Assembly: GCA_046349595.1 (NCBI GenBank)
Contig: JAXMCA010000001.1
Span: 2,604,001 to 2,668,000 of the forward strand
Source: JACRLW01 sp046349595
Lineage (GTDB): Bacteria > Planctomycetota > UBA1135 > UBA2386
Length of the DNA stretch: 64,000 nt
Reading direction: 5' to 3'
Shown here: piece after piece, positions 44,896 to 53,889 of the stretch
Numbering within the stretch: the first letter of the stretch is position 1
Layout: each line of letters begins with the position of its first letter
Notes under the pieces: model-generated
Told to the model about the DNA's origin: nothing
Database searches by the model: none
The model's input: only the letters and a program-made list of their open reading frames with translations
Translations under genes and position numbers: made by a program

Positions 44896-46232
44896 CGTCG
44901 ACCGCGAGCACGCTGTGGCGCGATCTGACGCTGGTGCCGATGGACGGGCCGTCCGCCGCGCCCTGCGGACAGGTGCAACGCGCCGACCTCCGCATCGAGG
45001 GCGATCGCATCGCCGCGATCGGCGCGCTCGAGCCGCGCTCCGGTGAGACGCTGCGCGACGGCCGCCATCTGGTGGCGATCCCCGGCTTCGTGCAGGGCCA
45101 TCTGCACTTCTGCCAGACCCTGTTCCGCGGCCTCGCCGACGACCTGCCGCTGATGGAATGGCTGCGCACGCGCATCTGGCCGCTCGAGGCCGCGCACGAT
45201 GCGGAGTCGGTGCGCGTGTCCGCGGAACTCACGCTGTGCGAACTGCTCCGCGGCGGCACGACCAGCGCGCAGTCGATGGAGACGGTGCACCACACCGAGC
45301 AGACATTCGCCGTCTGCGAAGCGGCCGGCTTCAGCCTGATCGCGGGCAACTGCCTGATGGATCAGCGCGACGACGGTGTGCCGCCAGGACTCGTGACCGG
45401 CCCGGACGAGGCGCTGCGCATCAGCGCGGAACTGCGTCGCGACTGGCATGGCCGCGGACGGCTGCAGTACGCCGTGTCCCCGCGGTTCGTGCTGTCGTGC
45501 AGCGACCGACTCGCGCGCGAAGCGGCCGTCTTCGCGCAACAACACGCGCTGCGCGTGCACACGCACGCCTGCGAGCACCGCGGCGAAATCGGGTTGGTAC
45601 GGGCCCGGTTCGGACGCGGTTACCTCGACGTGCTCCGCGATCAGGGCCTGCTCGGTCCACGCACCGGCCTCGCACACTGCGTGCACGTCGACGATGCGGG
45701 CCGCGCGCTGCTCGTCGAACATCAGGTCGCAGTGCTGCACTGTCCGAGCGCGAACCTCAAGCTCGGCTCGGGAGTCGCACCGGTCGCCGACTACGCGCGG
45801 CGCGGTCTGCGCATCGCGCTCGGCGCCGACGGTGCGCCGTGCAACAACCGGCTCAGCGCGCTCACCGAGATGCGCCAGGCCGCCCTGCTGCAGGCGATGC
45901 ACTCCGGTCCCGGCGCGTGGACGGCGCAGCATGCGCTGCACGCCGCCACGCGCGGGGGTGCCGAGGCGCTCGGGCTGCCCGACGTCGGCCGCATCGCGCC
46001 CGGTCTGCGCGCCGACCTCGTGCTCTTCGACCTGCGCGATCCACGCCTCGGGGTCGGCGCGGATCCGATCGGCACGCTGGTGTTCGCGGCGCAGGAGGAG
46101 CACATCGACACGGTGGTGCTCGGCGGTCGGGAGGTGGTCCGTGCCGGTCAACTGGTCGACGTCGACCGCGATGCACTGGCCGCGTGCGCGAGGACACACG
46201 CGCAGCGCTGTCGCGTCCGTGCCGGCTGCTGA
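44892..46232 (+). CDS. TrzA/AtzA-family amidohydrolase or deaminase (MtaD-like)
   Basis: ATG 44892 overlaps the lipoprotein stop. The 446-residue enzyme has VQGHLHFCQTLFRGLADDL (metal HxH), ELLRGGTTSAQSMETVHH, HTHACEHRGEIG, GLAHCVHVDD and GADGAPCNN with the metal-site Asp; the C-terminus has GRIAPGLRADLVLFDL. These match the subfamily that includes methylthioadenosine/S-adenosylhomocysteine deaminase, guanine deaminase and chlorohydrolases. A nucleobase or nucleoside deaminase is most likely; the exact substrate is uncertain. Confidence 0.9.
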   Translation: MTSTASTLWRDLTLVPMDGPSAAPCGQVQRADLRIEGDRIAAIGALEPRSGETLRDGRHLVAIPGFVQGHLHFCQTLFRGLADDLPLMEWLRTRIWPLEAAHDAESVRVSAELTLCELLRGGTTSAQSMETVHHTEQTFAVCEAAGFSLIAGNCLMDQRDDGVPPGLVTGPDEALRISAELRRDWHGRGRLQYAVSPRFVLSCSDRLAREAAVFAQQHALRVHTHACEHRGEIGLVRARFGRGYLDVLRDQGLLGPRTGLAHCVHVDDAGRALLVEHQVAVLHCPSANLKLGSGVAPVADYARRGLRIALGADGAPCNNRLSALTEMRQAALLQAMHSGPGAWTAQHALHAATRGGAEALGLPDVGRIAPGLRADLVLFDLRDPRLGVGADPIGTLVFAAQEEHIDTVVLGGREVVRAGQLVDVDRDALAACARTHAQRCRVRAGC

Positions 46233-46263
46233 TCTCTCGCGCCTCGCACGCTAGCGTTCCGGC

Positions 46264-47166
46264 ATGCACGAGACGCGCGTCGGCAGGGACGCGAGCACCG
46301 GACGGCCGATCCTGGTCGCCCCCCATCGCCGCAGCCGCCCGATGCACACCGTGCCGGGGCGCGACGGAGCCGACATCTGCCCCTTCTGCCCCGGCGCCGA
46401 AGGCGAGACCCCGCCGGAGATCGATGCCGTGCGCGTGGAAGGCACGGCACCCGACACGCCCGGCTGGAGCGTGCGCGCCTTCCCCAATCGCTACCCCGCC
46501 GCACCCTGGCACGAGGTGATCGCCGAGGGGCCCGAGCACGAGGCACAGCCCGCGCGGCAACCGGAATCGCTGTGGCGGACCGCGCTGCCGCTGTGGCGCC
46601 GGCGCCTGCAGCACGTCGAGAAGCAGGACGGCGTCGGCCACGCCTTCCTGTTCAAGAACGTCGGCCGCGAAGCCGGCGCGTCGATCGCGCACAACCACAG
46701 CCAGCTCCTCGGCATGCCGGAGCTGCCGCCGCGCCTGCGCCTCGAGCTGCGCATCGAGCAGGAGCGCGACGGCCACGTGGTGCGCGAGCTCGAGCACGCC
46801 GCGCGCGAGGGCCGCGTGATCGTCGCCGGACGTCGTCACGCGCTGTTCTGCCCGCGCCAGCCGAAGCTGCCCTTCGAGACCTGGCTCGCACCCTTCGACC
46901 GCGATGACGACTTCGACGCCGCCTCCGACGACGCCGACCTCGCCGCGGTGCTGAGCGCGCTGTTCAACGCGGTCGATCGCGCCTTCGGAGCTCCCGCCTT
47001 CAACCTTTGGTTGCATCGCATCCCCGGTGAACACTTCCACTGGCACTTCGAGTGCCAGCCGCGCATCGGCTTCTTCGCCGGCCTCGAACTCGGCGCCGAC
47101 GCCTACATCAACTCGGTGACCGCGGTCGACGCCGCGGCGCGGATGCGCGAGGCACTCGGCGGTTGA
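46264..47166 (+). CDS. GalT-like nucleotidyltransferase (HIT superfamily)
   Basis: ATG 46264 is 6 nt after TAGCGT (46252-46257). The 300-residue product shows zinc-type Cys residues in CPFCPG (39 and 42), RAFPNRYPA, the active-site HNHSQ at 143-147 (HxHxQ), and a second HFHWHFECQPR block, all in the order of galactose-1-phosphate uridylyltransferase. Length is shorter than E. coli GalT but close to that of bacterial ADP-glucose or related phosphorylases. It transfers a nucleotidyl group to a sugar phosphate; the sugar is not certain. Confidence 0.87.
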   Translation: MHETRVGRDASTGRPILVAPHRRSRPMHTVPGRDGADICPFCPGAEGETPPEIDAVRVEGTAPDTPGWSVRAFPNRYPAAPWHEVIAEGPEHEAQPARQPESLWRTALPLWRRRLQHVEKQDGVGHAFLFKNVGREAGASIAHNHSQLLGMPELPPRLRLELRIEQERDGHVVRELEHAAREGRVIVAGRRHALFCPRQPKLPFETWLAPFDRDDDFDAASDDADLAAVLSALFNAVDRAFGAPAFNLWLHRIPGEHFHWHFECQPRIGFFAGLELGADAYINSVTAVDAAARMREALGG

Positions 47167-47224
47167 GTCGCGGCGATTCGACCTGCGGCCCCAACGGCGC
47201 TCCGACCTAAGATCCTCACCCACC

Positions 47225-48034
47225 GTGAACGCGCAGCCCGGCAACCTGACCCGCACCCGCGTGCTCTTCGCCCTGCTGCTGTGGGCCGGCGTGGCCGCGA
47301 TCCTCTGGATCGTGGTCGAAGGCGATCGCGCGCCGACGGCGACCGATGCCGTGGTGGCGACGGCCAGCCGCTTCCTCGGCAACGCGCTGCTCGGCGCGGG
47401 GGTCGTGCTCGCCCTCGGCGTGCTGGCCTGGCCGCCGTTCCTGCCGTCGCTCCGCCTCGCCTGGCGGAAGCTGCGCGAGCAGACGCGGGTCGACCAGCGT
47501 CCGATGCACGACGCGCTGGCGCGGCTCGCGCACTTCGACAACGCCGCCGACCACCTCACCGTGGGGCGCACCCTGTTCCGGATGGGCAATGCGCGGAACG
47601 CGCTCCCCCACCTCGCCAAGTCGATCGAGCTCGATCCCCAGTCGGCGGCGGCGCACTTCTTCGCCGGACAGGCGCTCGCGAAACTCGGTCAGCTCCCGCT
47701 GGCGTGTGAGCAACTCTCCCTGGCCGTGCAGATCGAGCCCGACCACGGTTTCGGCGACGCGATCCTGCTGCTCGGCACCACCCTGGCTCGTGCCGACCGG
47801 GGCGATGCCGCGGAATCGGTGCTCGCGCAGCACGAGGCGCGCTTCGGCTCGGTGCGCCGCGCCGACGTGGTGCGCGCGAAGCTCGCCCTCGCACGCGGCG
47901 ACCGCGAGGCCGCGGCGCGCTTCGTGGCCCGCGCCGCGCGACCGATGGAGAAGTCGCCGATGGTCAACCCCGAGGAACTGCTCGCGCGGGCGCAGGCGCG
48001 GGTGATGGCGATGCGGCTCGGAGTGAAGTCCTGA
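47225..48034 (+). CDS. Membrane-anchored TPR protein
   Basis: GTG 47225 is 11 nt after TAAGAT (47208-47213). The 269-residue protein has two N-terminal membrane helices (LFALLLWAGVAAILWIVV; GNALLGAGVVLALGVLAW) and then about four TPR-like repeats (LFRMGNARNALPHLAKSIE, AGQALAKLGQLPLACEQLS, LALARGDREAAARFVAR). It overlaps the rhomboid gene by one base (TGATG), so the two are coupled and may act together at the membrane. Confidence 0.83.
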   Translation: MNAQPGNLTRTRVLFALLLWAGVAAILWIVVEGDRAPTATDAVVATASRFLGNALLGAGVVLALGVLAWPPFLPSLRLAWRKLREQTRVDQRPMHDALARLAHFDNAADHLTVGRTLFRMGNARNALPHLAKSIELDPQSAAAHFFAGQALAKLGQLPLACEQLSLAVQIEPDHGFGDAILLLGTTLARADRGDAAESVLAQHEARFGSVRRADVVRAKLALARGDREAAARFVARAARPMEKSPMVNPEELLARAQARVMAMRLGVKS

Positions 48035-48876
48035 TGCCTGCACTCCAGGACGCGCCGGTCAGCTTCGTGGTGCTGTTCGTCTACCTCGCGGCGACCGCCT
48101 GGACCGGTCTCTATCCGACCACAGAGTCGCTGGTCGGCCACGGCGCCGCGGTCGGCTTCCTGGTCCCCGACGAACCCTGGCGACTGGTGTCGGCGGCCTT
48201 CCTGCACGGCGGCGTTCTGCACGTCGGCGTGAACTCCTTCAGCCTGATCTGGGTCGGCCCGATGGTCGAGCGCTCGCTCGGCGGCTCCCGCTACGTGCTG
48301 CTCTATCTGGTCACGGCGATCGGCGGGAACATCACGGGACTGCTGTCGCAAAGCCCGCTGGCGCCGCTGATCGGCGGCTCCGGCGCAATCTTCGGCATGC
48401 TCGGCGCGCTGCTCGCGCTGTTCATGCGCATGGGGCGCACCCATCTCGAGTTCCTCGCCTTCCACGGTCCGCGCTCGCTCGTGGGCATGATCGTCGCCAA
48501 CCTCGTGTTGGGATTCATGATCCCGCAGGTGAGCAATGCAGCACACGTCGGCGGACTGATCTCCGGCTTCGTGCTCACCTACATGTTCTTCGACCGCGGC
48601 CGCGGGGCCGCGGACGCCGTGACGCGGCTGCTCCAGGCCGGATGGATCGCGATCTTCGCGGCGGGCGTGCTGTATTCGACACGCCCGACGCTGTCGTGGT
48701 CCTGGAGCGTGCGCCAGGCGCTGCACGGCTCGACGCTCGAGATCCGCGAAGACCACGCGCGGCGACTGCGACTCGAGGGCTTCACCCTCGGCGATCTGGA
48801 ACGGGAGTTCCGGACGGAACTCCCCGAGGTCTGGGGGGACTCCGGTCGACGCCTGGTCCAGCGCCTCTTCGACTGA
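48034..48876 (+). CDS. Rhomboid-family intramembrane serine protease
   Basis: The 280-residue protein has the complete rhomboid pattern: H58xxxxH63xxxN67 in FLHGGVLHVGVNS, the nucleophile Ser116 in GGSGAIFG, and His171 in NAAHVGG. Six membrane helices are visible up to about residue 225. A further 60-residue soluble C-terminal part (STLEIREDHARRLRLEG onward) is extra and may serve regulation. It cleaves transmembrane substrates within the membrane; the substrate is unknown. Coupled with the TPR gene. Confidence 0.93.
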   Translation: MPALQDAPVSFVVLFVYLAATAWTGLYPTTESLVGHGAAVGFLVPDEPWRLVSAAFLHGGVLHVGVNSFSLIWVGPMVERSLGGSRYVLLYLVTAIGGNITGLLSQSPLAPLIGGSGAIFGMLGALLALFMRMGRTHLEFLAFHGPRSLVGMIVANLVLGFMIPQVSNAAHVGGLISGFVLTYMFFDRGRGAADAVTRLLQAGWIAIFAAGVLYSTRPTLSWSWSVRQALHGSTLEIREDHARRLRLEGFTLGDLEREFRTELPEVWGDSGRRLVQRLFD

Positions 48877-48883
48877 GTCCGTC

Positions 48884-50425
48884 TCAGGCGCCGGCGTACG
48901 CGCGCAGGCGCTGCGCTGCGCGCTGTCTGCCGAGCAGGAACAGGCAGTCGAACAGACCCGGCCCCTTGGTCGTGCCGGTGAGGGCAGCGCGCACCGGATG
49001 CACGAAGCGCCCGAACTTCAGGCCGAGGCCCTCGGCGAAGGCGCGCGCGTCGGCCTCGATGTCGCGTGGACCGGCGATCGGTCCGGACGCCAGCGGCGAT
49101 TCGGGCGTCGACGGCAGACGGAATGCCGTGTCTGCGTCCGAACGATCCTGCGGGTACGACGCGGGCAGCGGCAGCGCGTCCAGACGATCCGCGTACTGCC
49201 CGAGCCACGCACCACAGCCCGGCTCCTTCTCGAGCTTGCCGCGCGCCTCGGCATCGAGTTCGACGGAGTCCCCGAAGGCCCAGCCGAGCTTGTCACGCAG
49301 ATCGGTGAGGACCTGCACGCGCTCCTGGTAGCAGGCGAAGAGGTTGCGCACGAAGCCCGGTGCCTGCGCGAAGGCGGCGTCGGGAACGACGTCCTTCACG
49401 AAGGGCCGCGCCTCGGCGACGAAACCGTCGATCGGCAGGCGACGGACATAGTCGCCGCACATCCACAGCAGCTTCTCCTCGTCGAACTTGCTGCCGCTCT
49501 TGCCGATCTCGTCGATGCGGAAGCGCTCCAGCATCTCCTGGCGCGTGAACACGTCGCGGTCGCCGGAGAAGCTCCAGCCGAGCAGGGTGATGTAGTTGAA
49601 CACCGCATCGGCGAGGTAGCCGCGGTCGCGGTAGTCGAGGATGTTGGTGATCGCGTCGCGCTTGCTGAGCTTGCGGCCGTCCTTGCCGAGGATCAGCGGG
49701 ATGTGCGCATATTGCGGCGGCTCCTTGCCGAGCGCGCGGAACATGATGACCTGCTTGAAGCCGTTGACGGTGTGCTCCTCGCCGCGCACCACGTGGGTGA
49801 TCTCCATCTCCAGGTCGTCGACCACGCAGGCGAAGTTGTAGAGCGGGATGCCGTCGGGACGCAGCATGACCCAGTCGTCCATCTCGGCATAGGCGACCTC
49901 GACCGGCCCTTTGCAGAGGTCGTCGATCGTGATCGTGCCGCTCTGCGGCATGCGGTAGCGGATCGACGCGCTGCGCCCCTCGCCGCGACGCTGCTCGCGC
50001 TGCGCGGGCGTGAGATCGCGGCAACGCCGGTCGTACATCGAACGCCCGCCGTCGGCAGCCATGCGCTGGCGGCCCGCCTCGACCTCCTCGGGCGTGCAGA
50101 AGCACTCGTAGGCGTGGCCCGCCTCGAGCATCTGCCGCGCGTAGCGTGCGTACAGCGGCAGGCGCAGCATCTGCACGTAGGGACCGTGCGCTCCGCCGAC
50201 ATCGGGGCCCTCGTCCCATTGGATGCCGAGCCAGCGCAGGCCTTCGAAGATGGTGGCCAGCCACTTGTCGTCGGAGCGCTCGCGGTCGGTGTCCTCGATG
50301 CGGAGCAGGAAGGTGCCTCCCATCGCGCGCGCAGCGGCCCAGTTGTAGAGCGCGGTGCGCGCGCCGCCGAGGTGGAGCGGACCGGTCGGAGAAGGGGCGA
50401 AGCGGAGGCGGGGCGGACGGGTCAT
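48884..50425 (-). CDS. gltX: Glutamyl-tRNA synthetase
   Basis: ATG 50425 gives 513 residues, with a TATAAG box 16 nt upstream (50447-50442). The class I signatures are present: PTGPLHLGGAR as the HIGH-type motif and DGRKLSKRDAI as the KMSKS motif. The zinc-like region has CFCTPEEVEAG with a Cys pair. It charges tRNA-Glu with glutamate, and in a bacterium lacking GlnRS also tRNA-Gln. The C-terminal anticodon-binding part (helical, about 180 residues) is complete. The convergent upstream gene encodes the rhomboid. Confidence 0.97.
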   Translation of the reverse strand: MTRPPRLRFAPSPTGPLHLGGARTALYNWAAARAMGGTFLLRIEDTDRERSDDKWLATIFEGLRWLGIQWDEGPDVGGAHGPYVQMLRLPLYARYARQMLEAGHAYECFCTPEEVEAGRQRMAADGGRSMYDRRCRDLTPAQREQRRGEGRSASIRYRMPQSGTITIDDLCKGPVEVAYAEMDDWVMLRPDGIPLYNFACVVDDLEMEITHVVRGEEHTVNGFKQVIMFRALGKEPPQYAHIPLILGKDGRKLSKRDAITNILDYRDRGYLADAVFNYITLLGWSFSGDRDVFTRQEMLERFRIDEIGKSGSKFDEEKLLWMCGDYVRRLPIDGFVAEARPFVKDVVPDAAFAQAPGFVRNLFACYQERVQVLTDLRDKLGWAFGDSVELDAEARGKLEKEPGCGAWLGQYADRLDALPLPASYPQDRSDADTAFRLPSTPESPLASGPIAGPRDIEADARAFAEGLGLKFGRFVHPVRAALTGTTKGPGLFDCLFLLGRQRAAQRLRAYAGA

Positions 50426-50486
50426 GACTTCGGGGCAGACCCTTATAGCGCGCGGAAGAAGCACATCGACCGCGCACGTGACCCCT

Positions 50487-52331
50487 TCAGCGATCGACGA
50501 ACACCTGCTTGCTCGGCGAGCTGCGCTCCCCTCCGGTCGACATCCTGGTCCGGTTGTTCTCCGGCCGCGGCACGCCGTGGAAGGCGTAGCTGTCGTCGCC
50601 CCCACCGAGGTGCAGGAACACGCCGAGCGCAGGCCCTTCCGCGGGTCGGAGTGACGCGATGCGGAAGGGCTGGCCGTCGCTCTCGAGGTCGTAGGCGTCG
50701 ACGCCCGCAAGGTCGAGATGGACGGCCTCGGCGTGACGCTCCGCGGCGCCGAGCGCGGGCGCGGAGGCGACCTCGCGGTCGTTGCCGGCGGCATCGAAGC
50801 AGATGCCGAGGGCCTCGTCGGTGGCGCAACCGAGCGCGAAGCGGCCCGCGGCACGCACGTCGTCGCCGGCCTCGTCGATGGCGATTCCGAGACCCTGACC
50901 GTACGCCGCACCCAGCGCCACGTCGCCGCAGAGCACGGTGTCGTCGCCACCCTGATCGATGAGGATGCCGACCCCGCCGCGCACCCCGACCCCGCCGCAC
51001 ACGCCTGCACCTTCGCTGCGATCGTTGCCGCGCAGATCGAGGCAGAGGCCGAGACCCGGCGCCATCAGGGGCGGCGCACCGAGACCGACACCGAAGGCAG
51101 CGGAGACGTCGACCTCGCCGTCGGCGGCGACGGTCTTGGCACGACGCCCGGCGCGACGCAGGTCGTTGCCGGAAAGGTCGAAGCACAGCCCTGCACCGCC
51201 GGGAAGGCCGACACCGAAGGACAAGACGCCCGCGGTCGCGCGGTCGTCGCCGGCGGCATCGAGGAACAGGCCGGTACCGGCGATCGCGCAGCCGGCACTC
51301 ATGTCGCCGAGCTTGTAGGAATCGTCGCCGCCCAGATCGAGGAAGGCGCCGAAGCCTGCGAGCGCGAAGCCGCAGCAACGCGACTGCGCCTCGTAGTGAT
51401 CGTCCCCGGCGAAGTCGACGAACACGCCGATACCGAGCGTCGCCGAGCCGAGCGCATCGTTGTCGGCGAGGTAGGTGTCGTTGCCCGCGAGGTCGACGAC
51501 CACCGCGACGCGGCTGCGATCACCGGCACCGGCGATGCGGCCGCGGTACTCGTCGTCGCCGCCGAGATCGATGATCACATCGAGCTGCGAGCAGTCGTAG
51601 GTGTTGCGACCGAAGCCGCCGATCACCATGCGACCGAAGGCGCTGTCGCGGTCGAGCAGGACGTCCCCCTGCACGATGCCGTCGGCACGCGGCTGGCTGC
51701 GCGGTTCCTTGCGCGCCCGCTCGATCAGGCTCTCGCGATCGAGAGTGAGCGCCGCCTCGACGAGACGCATGGCGAGCTGACGGATGCGCGCGTGCTCGAC
51801 CTTCGCGAGGCGTTCGAACTGCTCGCGCATGCGCGTCGCGTCGTCGCCCTCGATGCTGCCCAGGTTGTGCAGACGCGAAGTCATCGCGGTGATCGTCCCG
51901 CGCAGGGAGGGGATCACGCGCTCGGCCTCGCGACCCGAGCCGATGGCCTGGACCATCTCGCGATGGATCTCGGCACACAGGTCGCCGAAGTCGTGGAAGT
52001 CGCCGGTGAAGGGCCGGGGATTCGCACGCGCTTCGCCGAACACCACACCGACCTTGGCGAGTGCGTCTCCCACGAGGTGCTCGCCCGCGGGATCGAGCGC
52101 GAGTTCGCGGCGCACGGTGGTCAGCGCGTCGAGGCCGGACTCGCGCAACCTGGTCGCCATCACGGGAGCGACGAATCCGGGCCAGCGCGACGGCAACTCA
52201 CCGCCGACCGCCTTCTCGATCGCGGCGACGCTCGCCTGCTCGTTGAGCTGGCGCTGCAGCGCGCGCATGAGTTCGACGGGATCCTGCTCCTGCGGAGCGC
52301 AGGCGAGCAGGCACAGCCACGCAGCGAACAT
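50487..52331 (-). CDS. Putative lipoprotein with G(D/N)D-Y repeats
   Basis: GGAGGTGATC at 52344-52335, matching the whole anti-Shine-Dalgarno sequence, fixes the start at ATG 52331 (8 nt spacing from GGAGG) rather than GTG 52340, which lies inside the site. The 614-residue product starts with a short lipoprotein-like signal (FAAWLCLLAC). About 220 helical residues follow, then about 12 repeats of 20-28 residues with G(D/N)D followed by Tyr or another residue (LGGDDEYRG, LAGNDTYLA, FAGDDHYEA, LGGDDSYKL), separated by Gly-rich GIGVFVD or GLCFD strands. The periodic Asp-Gly pattern suggests a beta-solenoid that may bind calcium. Function unknown. Confidence 0.82.
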   Translation of the reverse strand: MFAAWLCLLACAPQEQDPVELMRALQRQLNEQASVAAIEKAVGGELPSRWPGFVAPVMATRLRESGLDALTTVRRELALDPAGEHLVGDALAKVGVVFGEARANPRPFTGDFHDFGDLCAEIHREMVQAIGSGREAERVIPSLRGTITAMTSRLHNLGSIEGDDATRMREQFERLAKVEHARIRQLAMRLVEAALTLDRESLIERARKEPRSQPRADGIVQGDVLLDRDSAFGRMVIGGFGRNTYDCSQLDVIIDLGGDDEYRGRIAGAGDRSRVAVVVDLAGNDTYLADNDALGSATLGIGVFVDFAGDDHYEAQSRCCGFALAGFGAFLDLGGDDSYKLGDMSAGCAIAGTGLFLDAAGDDRATAGVLSFGVGLPGGAGLCFDLSGNDLRRAGRRAKTVAADGEVDVSAAFGVGLGAPPLMAPGLGLCLDLRGNDRSEGAGVCGGVGVRGGVGILIDQGGDDTVLCGDVALGAAYGQGLGIAIDEAGDDVRAAGRFALGCATDEALGICFDAAGNDREVASAPALGAAERHAEAVHLDLAGVDAYDLESDGQPFRIASLRPAEGPALGVFLHLGGGDDSYAFHGVPRPENNRTRMSTGGERSSPSKQVFVDR

Positions 52332-52334
52332 CTC

Positions 52335-52344
52335 GATCACCTCC
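52335..52344 (-). promoter_or_regulatory. Full-length Shine-Dalgarno site
   Basis: Reading on the minus strand the bases are GGAGGTGATC, complementary to the full 16S tail core. The site contains the GTG that would otherwise look like the start and so selects ATG 52331. Confidence 0.75.
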
Positions 52345-52364
52345 GGCGGCGCGCGCAGCGCGCG

Positions 52365-53009
52365 TCATCCGCCGATCAAGTTGTAGCGATCCAGGGTCCA
52401 CCGATCGCCCTCGGCGTGGACCAGGATGCTGGCACTGCCGAGATCGAGCGACCAGGGTCGGACCTGGGCCCAGCTCAGACCGAGCAGATGGACGAGTACG
52501 GACTTGATCACGCCGCGATGCGCGACCACGCAGACATCACCCGCAGGATGACGCGCGAGCGCACGATCGATGCCCGCGGCGACGCGCGCGCGGAAGCCCG
52601 CCGAACTCTCGCCGCCCGGGTAGCCGTGGGTGCGGCCGGCACGCCAGTCGTCGAAGAAGCCGGGGAAGCGCGCTTCGATCTCGCCACGGGTCAGTCCCTC
52701 GAGATCGCCGAAGTCGACCTCACGCAGGTCGTCTTCGACCTCGACGATGCCCGGCGGAGCGGCGAGCCGCTCGCACAGGATGCGCGCCGAATCCACCGCG
52801 CGGGACAGCGGCGAATGCACCAGGGCCGCGAAGGCGCACGACCCAAGTCGCGGAGCGAGACGCTCCACCTGCTCGCGGCCGAGCGCGGAGAGCGCGATGT
52901 CGGTCGAGCCGAAGTAGCGCTCGGAGGATCCACCGACGGTCTCGCCGTGCCTCACGAGCCACAGTCGACGACCATCCTGGTGTTCGTGGCCGCCGCGCAC
53001 GGTGTTCAC
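52365..53009 (-). CDS. Histidine phosphatase (phosphoglycerate-mutase-like)
   Basis: The 214-residue protein has the catalytic RHGE (LWLVRHGETVGGS), then a second conserved Arg in HSPLSRAVDSARIL, an acid in DDLREVDFGDLEG, and VVAHRGVIKSVLVHLL with the second catalytic His. This is the cobC/gpmB-like acid phosphatase layout. The start is GTG 53009, with a GTG at 53000 as an alternative. The substrate (sugar phosphate, alpha-ribazole phosphate or other) cannot be assigned; no cobalamin genes are nearby. Confidence 0.92.
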   Translation of the reverse strand: MNTVRGGHEHQDGRRLWLVRHGETVGGSSERYFGSTDIALSALGREQVERLAPRLGSCAFAALVHSPLSRAVDSARILCERLAAPPGIVEVEDDLREVDFGDLEGLTRGEIEARFPGFFDDWRAGRTHGYPGGESSAGFRARVAAGIDRALARHPAGDVCVVAHRGVIKSVLVHLLGLSWAQVRPWSLDLGSASILVHAEGDRWTLDRYNLIGG

Positions 53010-53046
53010 GCGCGCAGCTCCGGGCGAAGCCGTCTCGCCGTCATGC

Positions 53047-53889
53047 TCAACGGACGACGAGCACCACGCCGAGCGCGACCAGGGCGAGCAGCACGAGGCC
53101 GAGCATGATCAGCGTCGCGTTGTGGCGCCGCGCACCCTCTTCGACGAGACGCGCGAGCCGCGTCGCCTGATCGGCGTGGGAGTTGCGCAGCGCATCGAGG
53201 CCGACCTTCTGCGCCTTCTCGACACCGGCAACCGCAGCCTGCGTGGTGGACTTCAGCTCGGCGAGTTCGGCCTCGCGTCCGCCGCTGAGCGCGCGGGCGC
53301 TCTCGACGTGCTGGCGCGAGTGGTCGACCATGCGCTCCATCGAGCCCTGGATGCGCGCCATGTGTGCGCGGAACTCGTCGAGCGTGCCGGCGGTGCGTTC
53401 GTCGGTCGCCGCGGCACGGTCGAGGGCCTCGCGCACGTTGCCGAGCAGACCCGGGAGATCGCCCAGCGTCTGCACCAGCACGGCCTGGTTGCGCCCCTGG
53501 TCCTCGAGGTGGGACGCGATGCGTCGGAGGGCATCGAGCTGGCTGGTCTGCAGTTCGGGGAGCCGCGCGAGGCTGTCGGTCGCGCGCACGAAGCGCTCAC
53601 CCTGGTCCTCGACCCGGCTCTGCATGCCGCGCAGGAGGCTGTTGAGCTCGCGGAAGCCATCCTGCACCGCGAGGGTCGCCTCCTCCTGGCGCGAGAGCTT
53701 GCGGCCGGAGACGGCATCCGGCTCGCGCACGGCCGGCACCGGATCGATGCGGGGAGCTGACTCCGGAGCCACGGGCTCGCCACCGTTGCGGCGTGCGGAA
53801 TCGGTGAAGTCGGGCGTCGTTTCGACGCGCACGTCCGAGGAGCGCAGACGATTGCGCAGCTTCTCGAGGAAGGAGCTCTTCTTGACCAC
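53047..53889 (-). CDS. Tail-anchored coiled-coil protein
   Basis: GTG 53889 is supported by GGGAGG at 53900-53895. The 280-residue protein begins with basic KKSSFLEKLRNRLRSS and continues with a long helical region (about residues 60-255) with heptad-like Leu/Ala and many Arg/Asp. It ends with a C-terminal membrane helix (LIMLGLVLLALVALGVVLVV) and a final Arg. This is a tail-anchored, cytoplasm-facing coiled coil. No family is recognised. A cluster of inverted half-sites lies upstream at 54029-54056. Confidence 0.8.
   Translation of the reverse strand: MVKKSSFLEKLRNRLRSSDVRVETTPDFTDSARRNGGEPVAPESAPRIDPVPAVREPDAVSGRKLSRQEEATLAVQDGFRELNSLLRGMQSRVEDQGERFVRATDSLARLPELQTSQLDALRRIASHLEDQGRNQAVLVQTLGDLPGLLGNVREALDRAAATDERTAGTLDEFRAHMARIQGSMERMVDHSRQHVESARALSGGREAELAELKSTTQAAVAGVEKAQKVGLDALRNSHADQATRLARLVEEGARRHNATLIMLGLVLLALVALGVVLVVR

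Noticed and set aside
48873..48887. Strong independent terminator between the rhomboid and gltX genes
   Set aside because: The stem is only 5 bp with no T-run, so it is listed only as part of the stop-codon pattern, not as a terminator.
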